64,000 nt of DNA from NCBI RefSeq assembly GCF_033100115.1, contig NZ_CP136910.1, forward strand, positions 3,310,001 through 3,374,000, given 5' to 3'. The notes under the pieces are model-generated. The model ran no database searches. It saw nothing but the letters and a program-made list of their open reading frames with translations, and had not been told where the DNA came from. The translations under genes were made by a program, and so were the position numbers. Origin of the DNA: Anaerocolumna sp. AGMB13020 (GTDB lineage Bacteria; Bacillota; Clostridia; Lachnospirales; Lachnospiraceae). Of the stretch, positions 18,103 to 26,692 are shown piece after piece (position 1 is the stretch's first letter; each line of letters opens with the position of its first letter).

Positions 18103-18160
18103 GCAGGCAAATCAGTAGGGCAGCTAATGGCAGCACCGGAGTATTAAGCGGGTGAATGAT

Positions 18161-19141
18161 ATGATAATTGAAGAAATGGAAAAATACATACAGGAAAATA
18201 TTCCTGAGCTTTATAATATATGCCTTTATCAGGACGGAAATATGCTCTTTAACAAGTATTATCAACGGTATTCTTATCCGGATTACGCCGTTAATATTAA
18301 ATCCGTTTCTAAAATTCTGTTAGCCTTGGGAGTAGGTGCGATGCTTAAGGAACATCTGATAAAAGGTGTAAATCAGACGGTGGCGGAACTTTTACCGGAT
18401 TATGCGGCAGATATTTTGAAGGATGAGAAAGAGGAGGAGTTAAAACTTTATCACCTGCTTACCATGACATCCGGATTTTCCTGGCAGGAAAGCGGCCCGT
18501 CCTTTTTTGAATGGCTTAAAAGCAGTGATTGGGTTTCTCATGCTCTTTATTGTCCACGGCGGAATAAACCTGGTACGGTGTTTCTATACAATACGGCCAA
18601 TTCTCATTTAGTGTCTGCCATTATCAAACAGCAGACAGGAGAAAATGCTTACGACTTTGTTCGAGAAAGTATCTTGAAACCGCTGGGAATTAATCATGCT
18701 CTGTGGCAAAAAGCACCGGAAGGAAATGATTATGGCGGAGGAGATTTTTTTCTGGCACCGGGGAATGTTGCCAGGATAGGACAGCTGATGTTAAAGGAAG
18801 GAGTTTGGAAAAATACAGAGCTATTACCCAAAGGATGGGTAAAGGAATGTCTAACCTCACGCATTTCTGTCAAAGAGGAACTGGCATACGGTTACTTCTG
18901 CTTTGGCAGGCAGAATAAATTGGTTAACAGTAAGGGCGAAGCAGCTGTGATTGATACATGGTTTATACCAGGTACCGGAGGACAGTACCTTTACATTATT
19001 CCAAAGCTTAATGCAACAGCGGTAATAACGTCACTCCTTACTCCTAACGATGGCAGAGACCCTATTAATCTGCCCGCCGGAAAATTAATGGAGCAGTTTC
19101 TGCTAAAAGAGCTTTATGACAATAAATATGGCAATACATGA
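18161..19141 (+). CDS. Serine hydrolase of the beta-lactamase/PBP4 family
   Basis: A 326-residue serine beta-lactamase-like protein. The nucleophile motif S-x-x-K is Ser48-Val-Ser-Lys51 (IKSVSKILL), a tyrosine-bearing second motif is FLYNTANSHLVSAII, and the third is IPGTGGQYLYIIP. These match the NylB/esterase-like clade rather than true beta-lactamases. No signal peptide or lipobox is seen, so it is probably cytoplasmic. The start at 18161 is chosen over a GTG at 18152 because GGGTGA precedes it at good spacing. In the cluster it could act as a hydrolase, an acyl transferase releasing a carrier-bound intermediate, or a self-protection enzyme. Confidence 0.8.
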   Translation: MIIEEMEKYIQENIPELYNICLYQDGNMLFNKYYQRYSYPDYAVNIKSVSKILLALGVGAMLKEHLIKGVNQTVAELLPDYAADILKDEKEEELKLYHLLTMTSGFSWQESGPSFFEWLKSSDWVSHALYCPRRNKPGTVFLYNTANSHLVSAIIKQQTGENAYDFVRESILKPLGINHALWQKAPEGNDYGGGDFFLAPGNVARIGQLMLKEGVWKNTELLPKGWVKECLTSRISVKEELAYGYFCFGRQNKLVNSKGEAAVIDTWFIPGTGGQYLYIIPKLNATAVITSLLTPNDGRDPINLPAGKLMEQFLLKELYDNKYGNT

Positions 19142-19160
19142 TTACAGGAGGAATAAGCTC

Positions 19161-19808
19161 ATGAGCGGCACTATTATTGTAATATCCGGCCCTTCAGCAG
19201 TAGGAAAAAGCAGGGTCATAAAGGAACTTTTAAAATACAATGGAAATTTGGAATTCATTACATCCTATACCACCAGAAAACCTCGTGAAAATGAAGAGGA
19301 GGGCAGAGACTATTACTTTGTGAGTGAGGAGGAGTTTTTGCATCTGATTGAAGCCGGAAAGCTGCTGGAGTGGAAGAAAACAGGCTATGGTTATTACGGG
19401 ACGCCGAAAGATTCTGTCAGGGATTCCCTGCATAAAAACAATACAGTGATTTTGGATGTAGATTCTCAAGGGTTTGCCGCTGTTAAAAAACAAAACTTCG
19501 CTTCTGTAAATGGTATTTATTTATTACCGGAATCGCTGGCAGTTTTACGGGAACAGATTTTGGCGCGCGGTGCTAAAAGAGGTATTAACACCACTCAGGA
19601 TGCCGAAGTACGGTTTCAGGATGCACTAAATTCTATTCGAACGGCTCATAGATATGACCTGGTAATGATTAACGAAAAGGTACCTGAAACTGCAAAAATG
19701 ATTGTAAAATGGATGGATGTTTTAAAATTCCGGGATAGCCGGGAAGCATTGCTTAAGGAATGGTATAAAGCAAATGATATATTTACCGGATGGGAAAGAG
19801 ATGAATAA
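19161..19808 (+). CDS. Guanylate kinase-family P-loop kinase
   Basis: 215 residues with the guanylate kinase layout: P-loop GPSAVGKS (residues 10-17), TSYTTRKPRENEEEGRDYYF for GMP binding, then WKKTGYGYYGTPKDSV and VILDVDSQG. The sequence is close to true GMP kinase, but the gene sits inside a biosynthetic operon, whereas the housekeeping copy is normally beside rpoZ/priA-type genes. Start ATG at 19161 after ACAGGAGG, 19 bases after the hydrolase. It may phosphorylate a nucleotide-like intermediate or be a resistant replacement for an inhibited housekeeping enzyme; both are inferences. Confidence 0.85.
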   Translation: MSGTIIVISGPSAVGKSRVIKELLKYNGNLEFITSYTTRKPRENEEEGRDYYFVSEEEFLHLIEAGKLLEWKKTGYGYYGTPKDSVRDSLHKNNTVILDVDSQGFAAVKKQNFASVNGIYLLPESLAVLREQILARGAKRGINTTQDAEVRFQDALNSIRTAHRYDLVMINEKVPETAKMIVKWMDVLKFRDSREALLKEWYKANDIFTGWERDE

Positions 19809-19971
19809 GAAGCAGGGCAACTACAAGCGGCCTGTCTGCGCCATCCGCATATCTATGCTATCACATTCATCAATGTAGCATGTAAATGACCACTAGATAA
19901 TAATAAAAGGCATAAAACATAAGGAATCATAAAAACAGAAAGGACGCAGCATAAATAAGCAGCATAAAAGT

Positions 19972-20550
19972 ATGAAACATATTGCCTTAATTGGGATAGA
20001 TGGCTCTGGTAAATCTTCTTTGGCAGGTCAACTGCAGCATTATTTAACAAAAACCTGTAACTATAAAGTGCTGATAGCCACCAGTAATAAAATGAACTCC
20101 ACCGTCCTGAAAGCAATTGAAAATAAAACAGGAAGAAAAGTAAGTGATGAGTTAAGATTGACAGCTTTTGCCTTTGACCTGGCAATTAAATACCAGCAGG
20201 TGGCGGACATGCAGGAATTAGATTTTATAATATGGGACCGGTACTATTATTGCTTATTCGCTTATTTTACAGCACTGAATACGGATTTGAGCAGCGTCAG
20301 AGAAATTACTACCATTATGCCGGTGCCGGACTATACATTTTTTCTGGAAATTGATGTGGAAACGGCGCTTGATAGAATTGAGCAAAGGGGAGAACCGCAA
20401 AAAAAAGAAGAAAGCTATGATTATCTCAAAGCAGTTCAAAGGGAATATATACAGATTATGAAAGACAGCAATGCGGTTACACTTAACACCGGCTGTCCAA
20501 GGGATGAGTTGCTAAAAGTTGCCTTAAAACATATTTTACAGGTACATTAA
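19972..20550 (+). CDS. Thymidylate kinase-family P-loop kinase
   Basis: 192 residues, slightly shorter than typical dTMP kinase. P-loop GIDGSGKSS (residues 8-16), the DRYYYCLFAYF segment equivalent to the DR-x-x-x-S-x-x-AY motif, and FFLEIDVETALDRIEQRGE are family marks. The standard DR(Y/W)xxSxxAYQG motif is altered (no QG after AY), so the substrate may have shifted from dTMP. It follows the guanylate kinase-like gene after 163 bases; no strong ribosome binding site was seen before the ATG. As with the gmk-like gene, a tailoring or self-protection role is possible. Confidence 0.75.
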   Translation: MKHIALIGIDGSGKSSLAGQLQHYLTKTCNYKVLIATSNKMNSTVLKAIENKTGRKVSDELRLTAFAFDLAIKYQQVADMQELDFIIWDRYYYCLFAYFTALNTDLSSVREITTIMPVPDYTFFLEIDVETALDRIEQRGEPQKKEESYDYLKAVQREYIQIMKDSNAVTLNTGCPRDELLKVALKHILQVH

Positions 20551-20633
20551 TTTTAACAGGGAAGAAGGAAAAATTGGTACCGGCAAAACTGAAAAGATTG
20601 TTAAGGCTACTATAAAACAGGAGGAGAGAGGAT

Positions 20634-20963
20634 ATGTTTAAATTATTGAGTAAGGGGATTTGTGTCAATCCGGGAATTTCCTGCGGTAAGAGTAAAATTA
20701 TAAATTCAATGGAAGATATTGATTCCGTTTCAAATGGTGACATCGTAGTTCTGCCTAACAGTGATCCTATGTATGCAATGGCCGTTATGTCTGCCTCCGC
20801 AGTCATATGTGAAGTGGGAGGAAAGTTGTCCCATATATGCATCGTCTCTTTGGAAATGGGTATTCCCTGTATTACCCAGGCGGCTGGCGCAAGAAAAAGC
20901 ATAGGTGATGGACAGCTGATTTATGTAGATGCCGAGAAAGGGGAGGTATATCTTGCTGAGTGA
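20634..20963 (+). CDS. Stand-alone PEP-utilising-enzyme phosphohistidine (swivel) domain
   Basis: A 109-residue protein consisting only of the mobile domain found in PEP synthase, pyruvate phosphate dikinase and rifampin phosphotransferase. The motif EVGGKLSHICIVSLEMGIPC contains His67, the residue phosphorylated in these enzymes (usual form T-x-GG-x-x-SH-x-A). No PEP-binding barrel or fused ATP-binding lobe is present, so a partner must supply phosphate and acceptor sites. The start follows GGAGGAGAGAGG. Its last bases overlap the start of the next gene, suggesting the two products work together. A free-standing swivel domain in a biosynthetic operon is unusual. Confidence 0.8.
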   Translation: MFKLLSKGICVNPGISCGKSKIINSMEDIDSVSNGDIVVLPNSDPMYAMAVMSASAVICEVGGKLSHICIVSLEMGIPCITQAAGARKSIGDGQLIYVDAEKGEVYLAE

Positions 20964-21987
20964 TGAAGAGAGGCTAAAGCATTACAAAGAGTCGTTAAAA
21001 TCTGCATGGGGTTATAACGATTACAATGACTGGCCGGTAAAGTTTAATTCGGTAATGCATTTATTTTTAGAAGAATTTGCACAGGAAGTCCTGGAGGACA
21101 TAGAAGCCATTAGAGAGCAGGGTATTCCCGCCTGCCAGGCGGCAGCGGCTTTTTACAATCCCGCTAAAATTTACCGTATAATCAATCCGGTATTGTATGG
21201 AATGAAGAAGCTGGGAAAGAGCATCCGCTGTCAGCAGGAAACCGCCTTATATTTGCTGGAATTGGTTAAAGAGCTGAAGTTCGGCTCGGAATTTAATGAA
21301 AACGGAACCAATATTATCTGGAGCCGGGAGAAATTGGAGAAAAATTATTCCCATATCCATTTTACGCAGGCAGATGCAAATTCAGCAGCATTGCTGCAAA
21401 GATTTTGCGGCATCATGTGGGCATATACGGAATCAATATTTTTCAGGGCACATGACGTGACAAAAGAAATTCACGGACCCTACAGTCTCTCCGATAAATC
21501 TTCCCATCTATTGGTTCGGGAGTATTTAAATTTGAATCCATCTGAAATGTGGAAGGATACTCCTTTGCTGCCATACCGGGATATAATTGTTTATACCGAA
21601 TACAGTGAGAACTTAAATTTGACAGTGGATGCTTACAACCATTTGTTTTTACAGGAAGGAAATTATAAGGACTGCCTTTTATCCTATGCCATACTTGGAG
21701 ATGGGGAACCCATGGATATAAACCGGCTACCGGAGATTATCAGTACTATGTTCAATACCATAAAATATATTCATGGCTGGACTGAGAAAGCCGGATGGCA
21801 GGAAATTACAAAACGCTACGCGGATATCTACTGGTACCGGAAAAAGGCCTTACGGGACCTGAGGGGGCTGGATTGGCGGGTTCCCCAAAATGTATATGCT
21901 AAAATTGATAGTGGTGAAAAAGACATCAGGCGAAAAGATAATTTAGACGCCAGGCAGATAGATCGCTTGATTCAGCTATTAGTTTAA
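20953..21987 (+). CDS. Unrecognised helical protein coupled to the swivel-domain gene
   Basis: About 345 residues that I do not recognise. The start is taken as TTG at 20953, 6 bases after GGGGAGG, inside the end of the previous gene; an ATG at 20929 in the same frame overlaps that ribosome binding site. The sequence is rich in charged and aromatic residues and mostly helical, with conserved-looking blocks WSREKLEKNYSHIHFTQADA, GPYSLSDKSSHLLVREYLNL and WHPELLPYRDI-like text near residues 205-215. No signal peptide, membrane segment, P-loop or Cys motif is seen. The overlap suggests it is the acceptor or nucleotide-handling partner of the phosphohistidine domain; no function is claimed. Confidence 0.7.
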   Translation: MLSDEERLKHYKESLKSAWGYNDYNDWPVKFNSVMHLFLEEFAQEVLEDIEAIREQGIPACQAAAAFYNPAKIYRIINPVLYGMKKLGKSIRCQQETALYLLELVKELKFGSEFNENGTNIIWSREKLEKNYSHIHFTQADANSAALLQRFCGIMWAYTESIFFRAHDVTKEIHGPYSLSDKSSHLLVREYLNLNPSEMWKDTPLLPYRDIIVYTEYSENLNLTVDAYNHLFLQEGNYKDCLLSYAILGDGEPMDINRLPEIISTMFNTIKYIHGWTEKAGWQEITKRYADIYWYRKKALRDLRGLDWRVPQNVYAKIDSGEKDIRRKDNLDARQIDRLIQLLV

Positions 21988-21996
21988 AACAAAGAC

Positions 21997-22051
21997 TTGG
22001 TTTAAATTCTAAGGCATGATTTAAAACCAAAGCCTTTATATTGGTTTTAAA
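21997..22051 (+). promoter_or_regulatory. Mutually exclusive hairpins in the intergenic gap
   Basis: TTTAAAACCAA at 22020-22030 can pair upstream with TTGGTTTAAA (from 21997) or downstream, perfectly over 11 bp, with TTGGTTTTAAA at 22041-22051. There is no T run, so a simple terminator is unlikely; an mRNA processing or translation-control element before the nucleotidyltransferase gene is possible. Confidence 0.4.
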
Positions 22052-22074
22052 ACGGAAAGGTACAGGTACAGCAA

Positions 22075-23043
22075 ATGAGTGATTTTTTCATGATGAATTT
22101 AGAGGAAATAGCCGTCCATCCGGAAAAATTGCGGCGATACGATGAGCGGATAGAAAGAGAACAGGAAAAATGGTATGACTTTATCAAGCCGGTACTGGCT
22201 GAGTTGTCTTCCATTCCATATGCTCTTATAAAAGGACAGGTTTTGTCGTTATTAGCTTATGGAAGTACAGGATACCGGGATTCCAAAGACATAGACATAC
22301 TGATAGCAAGAAATGATTTGTCCTATATGGATGAGGTATTAAGAAAGTATGGATTTGATTCTGTAATATTAGACGAATTCGGGAATCAGAGAATACTTTC
22401 GAGGGCGGAGAAAATAATACTTTTGAATTCTCATCAGGTTACTCCTTATACCGCTTCTGCTGAGCCATTAGGGAAAGTATTAAATATGGATGTTAATGTA
22501 GATATTTACGGCAGTGAATATACCGGTACAAGGATAGATATAAAGGACTTTCTATCGGATACGGTCAGCATTGGGATATACGGACAGGAAATCAGAACGC
22601 TTACGCCTGTTAAAACATTTATATCTGTAGTGTTGCATCATTACCGGGAAATGAACGCCCCCTATATTTTTAAGGTATGCAATCCGTTAACTACCCGTAT
22701 GTTCCAGGATGTATACTGCCTGTTTAAGAGGCATCTGGAAAAAGAACTGGAGGCGTTAATACAATATTCCAGGGAGTATGATTTACATAAATATATATAT
22801 TATATGCTCTATTATACCGGGCTGGTCTTTCAGGATGAAGCCCTGGCAGACAGCATAAACCGTTTTAAAACCCCAGAGGGGGTGGCACTTTTAAACTCTT
22901 ACGGACTGACGGAAGGTGAAAGAAAAATCTGGAAGCTTGATTTCCCAGACCGGCTGGATGCCCCGGAAATATACAGTATTGTAGAACCGGATTTGACAGA
23001 GCGGGATAAGGAAAAAATAGAAGCTGTCTGGAGAGTAATATAA
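22075..23043 (+). CDS. Nucleotidyltransferase (NTP_transf_5 family)
   Basis: 322 residues. The catalytic signature is LIKGQVLSLLAYGSTGYRDS then KDIDILI: Gly63-Ser64 with metal-binding Asp72 and Asp74, the pol-beta-type arrangement of the uncharacterised NTP_transf_5 family. It would transfer a nucleotide to a hydroxyl or phosphate of a small molecule or peptide. The same family occurs beside asparagine-synthetase-like cyclases in some Firmicute lasso-peptide loci, and here the next gene is an AsnB-like enzyme. No precursor peptide was found. Substrate unknown. Confidence 0.8.
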   Translation: MSDFFMMNLEEIAVHPEKLRRYDERIEREQEKWYDFIKPVLAELSSIPYALIKGQVLSLLAYGSTGYRDSKDIDILIARNDLSYMDEVLRKYGFDSVILDEFGNQRILSRAEKIILLNSHQVTPYTASAEPLGKVLNMDVNVDIYGSEYTGTRIDIKDFLSDTVSIGIYGQEIRTLTPVKTFISVVLHHYREMNAPYIFKVCNPLTTRMFQDVYCLFKRHLEKELEALIQYSREYDLHKYIYYMLYYTGLVFQDEALADSINRFKTPEGVALLNSYGLTEGERKIWKLDFPDRLDAPEIYSIVEPDLTERDKEKIEAVWRVI

Positions 23044-23105
23044 ATCGTTATATATCGATGAGAAAACGGATTCATTATCAAGTATTTTAAATGGGGAGTA
23101 ATAAA

Positions 23106-24995
23106 ATGGGTTATTATTATGGAGAAATAGCATATGCGGATACACCTCCCGGGTTTGTAACGGGAGAGGAAGAGGAGAAATCTCTTGATACAACCGAAGG
23201 AAGGCTTGAAAAGTTCACATTTAATGAAGATATTACCGTTTATGCTGCCCTTAAGAAAGATAAACCGAAAAAGCAGGTCTGTGATGGAATATATCTTCAC
23301 TTTGCAAAAGATACCTTACTTATATGCACCGGTTATCTGTATAATTATCAAATATTGGTAAATACCCCCTTGAGCAGTAATAGTCTTGAAGAAGCGGCCA
23401 TTGGAGGTGAAATACTAAAGCATTACCGGGAACAGGGGATGGATTGGGTAAAGGACCTTAACGGACAGTTCTCTTTTGTAATATGTGACTTTACAAAAAG
23501 AGAATGTTACCTAGGTGTGGACCGAACCGGTATATTCAATTTATATTATGCATTTGCAGAAGGAAGAATGGTTTTCGCTACCGATATGAAATATATCCTC
23601 AAGCATCCTGCCATTGAAAAAAAATTAAATTTTAAAGCATTGCAGCAGATGATTTTGTTTTGCAGCATAGCCAGTCCGGAAACCATTGTTAAAGGTATTA
23701 AAAGTGTTTCCGGGGGCACTTATGTGAAAATATTGGATAATAATACTGTAGAAGAAGTTGTTTATTGGGATTTAATTTATCCGGATAAGGATGGCTTTAC
23801 AGAAAAGGAAATAACAGAAAGTAAAGTAATAGAAAGTAAAATAACAGAAAGAGAGTATGTAGAACAGTTCGAAGAGGTTTTTACAAAAGCCCTGTTAAAT
23901 AAAGCAGATGATGGTGGGTTTAACGGCGTACTCTTAAGTGGAGGACTAGATTCATCTATTGTAGCAGCTCATTTGCGTAAACTCTACCCCGAATCAGATC
24001 TATATACCTTTTCGTTGGATTATAAATTTTCCGGTCTTTCGGAAAGTTTGTATCAGAATATGATGGTGGAAGCTTTAAAATCCAGTCATTCCGTCAAAGA
24101 TTTTGGATTGGAGGAATTTTCTCAGATGCTGCCCGGAGCGGTAAAAGGAGCGGAAGGCCCATTTTGTGAACTTGGCACCTGTGCTTATTTTCTGCTTTAT
24201 CAGTTAGCTGCCCAACAAGAATGTGATGTATTCAGCGGACTTGGAGCGGACGAATTATACGCAGGCTATATTACTTATAAAGCGGACCGCTTTAAGAAGA
24301 ATAACCTTCTACTGTCGGATGCAGATAAAAAAATTAACAGTCTGTTATGGGGAGATGAAAAATTCTCTTATGAAAGCCCAAGTTATGAGGAAGAAATGGT
24401 TTGGCTGGAACAGCTGTTTACAGAGGATGCTTATGCAGAGATAGGAAAGAAGAATTGTCTGTTTGAACCGATGTTTAACCGGCATGCCATTGGAAGAGAA
24501 TTGGAAACCATCAACAGGCGTTCCTACATCGATTTTAAACTCAGGCTTATGAATCATAAAAATTTTCAGATAGCTTCGAAAATGTCCAGAAGCTATGGAA
24601 TAAGAACCCATTATCCTTTTTTAGATAACCGGATGATTGACTTTGTATGCCGGCTGCCCCGTAATATGCGGTTAAAAGGAAATACGGATAAATACATTGT
24701 CAGGGAAGCTGCTAAAACTTATATCCCGCCGGATATAATAAACCGTAAGAAAATCTCCCTGGGGGATTTTACGTATTCGGAAGTCATTGGGCGGCTGCTA
24801 AAAGATTACGAAAAATATTTTAAATATGAATTCATAAAAAAGAATAATCTGGTTTCTTATGATTTTATCAACGGGATTATCAGTAAATTAAATGAACCAA
24901 AATCAGCTTTGGATAGGTTCCGGGAAAAGAATATTATATTAACTTATCTTACCCTCAGTATATTTATGGATATCTATAAAATACAGATATATTAA
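23106..24995 (+). CDS. Asparagine synthetase-like amide/lactam synthase lacking the glutaminase Cys
   Basis: About 629 residues. The N-terminal half has the Ntn glutaminase fold (DLNGQFSFVICD, LGVDRTGIFNLYY) but starts MGYYYGEIAY, without the Cys2 nucleophile needed to release ammonia from glutamine. The synthetase half is intact: PP-loop LLSGGLDSSIVAA (278-284 for SGGLDSS) and FSGLGADELYAGY. Such enzymes (beta-lactam synthetase, carbapenam synthetase, lasso cyclases) adenylate a carboxylate and let an internal or external amine attack. The start at 23106 is chosen because GGGGAG is 7 bases upstream; the ATG at 23091 overlaps it. A short acidic repeat (TESKVIESKITERE) lies in the linker. Confidence 0.85.
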   Translation: MGYYYGEIAYADTPPGFVTGEEEEKSLDTTEGRLEKFTFNEDITVYAALKKDKPKKQVCDGIYLHFAKDTLLICTGYLYNYQILVNTPLSSNSLEEAAIGGEILKHYREQGMDWVKDLNGQFSFVICDFTKRECYLGVDRTGIFNLYYAFAEGRMVFATDMKYILKHPAIEKKLNFKALQQMILFCSIASPETIVKGIKSVSGGTYVKILDNNTVEEVVYWDLIYPDKDGFTEKEITESKVIESKITEREYVEQFEEVFTKALLNKADDGGFNGVLLSGGLDSSIVAAHLRKLYPESDLYTFSLDYKFSGLSESLYQNMMVEALKSSHSVKDFGLEEFSQMLPGAVKGAEGPFCELGTCAYFLLYQLAAQQECDVFSGLGADELYAGYITYKADRFKKNNLLLSDADKKINSLLWGDEKFSYESPSYEEEMVWLEQLFTEDAYAEIGKKNCLFEPMFNRHAIGRELETINRRSYIDFKLRLMNHKNFQIASKMSRSYGIRTHYPFLDNRMIDFVCRLPRNMRLKGNTDKYIVREAAKTYIPPDIINRKKISLGDFTYSEVIGRLLKDYEKYFKYEFIKKNNLVSYDFINGIISKLNEPKSALDRFREKNIILTYLTLSIFMDIYKIQIY

Positions 24996-25028
24996 AAGTA
25001 CCGGTAAAGGGTTGCAACGGGGGTTGAA

Positions 25029-25838
25029 ATGAATAATCGAATTATTAATCAAATGGGAGTATACAAAATATTATTAAATAATTCCTTTCGGCAGAGATAT
25101 ACCTATGCTTCCGGTGTGTGGATACAGATGTTAGGCGGTATTTTATTTGTTTTTATGCAGGGCAGTTTATGGACAGCATTAATTCAGACGGGGTATACCG
25201 ATGTGACTTTGAAGGAAATGATATCATATGTTGTTATTAATGCCTTTGTAAGTTATTCCACAGGTTTTAACGTAACGAGTGTAATTTCTGACCGGATACA
25301 GGACGGAATGATAGCCATTGATTTAATTCTTCCGGTTAAGCTTAAATGGAAATTATTTTTTGAAAATATAGGCGGAAACATATTTGATGTTCTCTTTTCC
25401 GGTATTTCAGGGTTGATAACAGCTTTAATTCTTTATGGAGCGGCGGCACCTGTAGACTGGTGGCATTGCATATTTTTTGTATTTACTGTTTTGTTGGGTG
25501 TGATCATATCTTATCAGATTATTTACATATTCGGATTATCTGCATTCTGGATTGTTAAGCCCTGGTATATTTCAATACTGGTAGGGGGCCTGGCCAAATT
25601 ATTCGGCGGAGGGGTTATTCCCTTGTGGCTTTATCCGGACTGGCTCCTTCCGATATGTGAAATACTGCCCTTTCGGTTTATCAGCTATGAACCTATACAA
25701 ATTTATATAGGCAATTATACTATGCTTCAATCAATGAGATGTATTCTGATGCAGGTATTCTGGCTGCTTGCTTTAATGTTATTAGAGAAGCTGATATGGA
25801 CGAAAGCCGGCAAAAAGGTTTTTGTTCAAGGCGGATAA
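25029..25838 (+). CDS. ABC-2-type exporter permease 1
   Basis: A 269-residue membrane protein with about six hydrophobic segments, of the uncharacterised ABC-2 permease pair usually found with a COG4586-type ATPase. It has YASGVWIQMLGGILFVFMQG in the first segment and VISDRIQDGMIAIDLILPVK, the cytoplasmic 'R/Q-x-G-x-I-D-x-L-L-x-P' loop typical of this group. It forms one exporter with the next two genes and probably secretes the product and so protects the producer. Confidence 0.85.
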   Translation: MNNRIINQMGVYKILLNNSFRQRYTYASGVWIQMLGGILFVFMQGSLWTALIQTGYTDVTLKEMISYVVINAFVSYSTGFNVTSVISDRIQDGMIAIDLILPVKLKWKLFFENIGGNIFDVLFSGISGLITALILYGAAAPVDWWHCIFFVFTVLLGVIISYQIIYIFGLSAFWIVKPWYISILVGGLAKLFGGGVIPLWLYPDWLLPICEILPFRFISYEPIQIYIGNYTMLQSMRCILMQVFWLLALMLLEKLIWTKAGKKVFVQGG

Positions 25839-25879
25839 ATTATCTTATTCTTATTGGGCAAGGGAAAGGAATGTGTACT

Positions 25880-26683
25880 ATGAATTTATTTTCAACCTGG
25901 AAAACATTTATTGTATTAAAATATAAAATGGCATTTGAGTATAAAGGAGCTTTTTGGGCGGCGACTTTTTCCCAGGTACTTTGGTATGGGGTTGATTTCT
26001 TGTTAATGTGGGTTTTGGTAAGCCGTTTTAAAACTTTAGCAGGCTGGAGCGCTGATGAAATTATATTTTTATATTCTATTCATTTAATAACCTATGCCGC
26101 TGCAGGTACCTTTTTCTTTAACAGCTGTATATCCCTGAGCGGACGTGTTCAATCCGGTGCCTTTGATGACTCTCTTATGGTTCCCCTGCATCCGCTGCTG
26201 TATGAAGTTATGTCAAACTATAATACGGATTATATTAGGCATATATGTTTGGCGGTCATTGTTTTTATAGTTAGTCTGGTACGGTTAGACCTTGCTTTCA
26301 ATCCTCTTAAAATAGTACTTCTGATTCTGTTTTTGATAGGAGGTACCTTGATACAGGCAGGGGCATTACTTATTTTTTCAGCACCGAATTTTTGGATAAT
26401 CCGTGGAGATAAGCTGCTGGACCTGTTTTATTATGAGACCATTACATTTATACGTTATCCCATTTCCATTTATCCGGTTGTACTTCAGGGTATCCTGACA
26501 TTTGTATTGCCCTATTCATTTATCAATTTCTATCCCGCGGGATATTTTCTGGGTAAAAATGATTTTACAATTTTTCATCCCTCTCTTCAGTATTTGACAC
26601 CTTTGGTTGGCTGTATCGTCTTTGCTTTCGGTGTCTTTTTTTGGAATAGAGGTTTAAAAAAATATCAGAGTACGGGCTCATAA
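25880..26683 (+). CDS. ABC-2-type exporter permease 2
   Basis: A 268-residue membrane protein paired with the preceding permease. It shows the same loop in diverged form (SLSGRVQSGAFDDSLMVPLHP) and a C-terminal GYFLGK segment common to the group. The ATG at 25880 is preferred, with AGGGAAAGGA about 10 bases upstream; a 25871 ATG is too close to it, and the longer frame back to 25739 lies within the previous gene. It is a heteromeric partner rather than a duplicate. Confidence 0.85.
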   Translation: MNLFSTWKTFIVLKYKMAFEYKGAFWAATFSQVLWYGVDFLLMWVLVSRFKTLAGWSADEIIFLYSIHLITYAAAGTFFFNSCISLSGRVQSGAFDDSLMVPLHPLLYEVMSNYNTDYIRHICLAVIVFIVSLVRLDLAFNPLKIVLLILFLIGGTLIQAGALLIFSAPNFWIIRGDKLLDLFYYETITFIRYPISIYPVVLQGILTFVLPYSFINFYPAGYFLGKNDFTIFHPSLQYLTPLVGCIVFAFGVFFWNRGLKKYQSTGS

Positions 26684-26692
26684 GGAGGAGAT

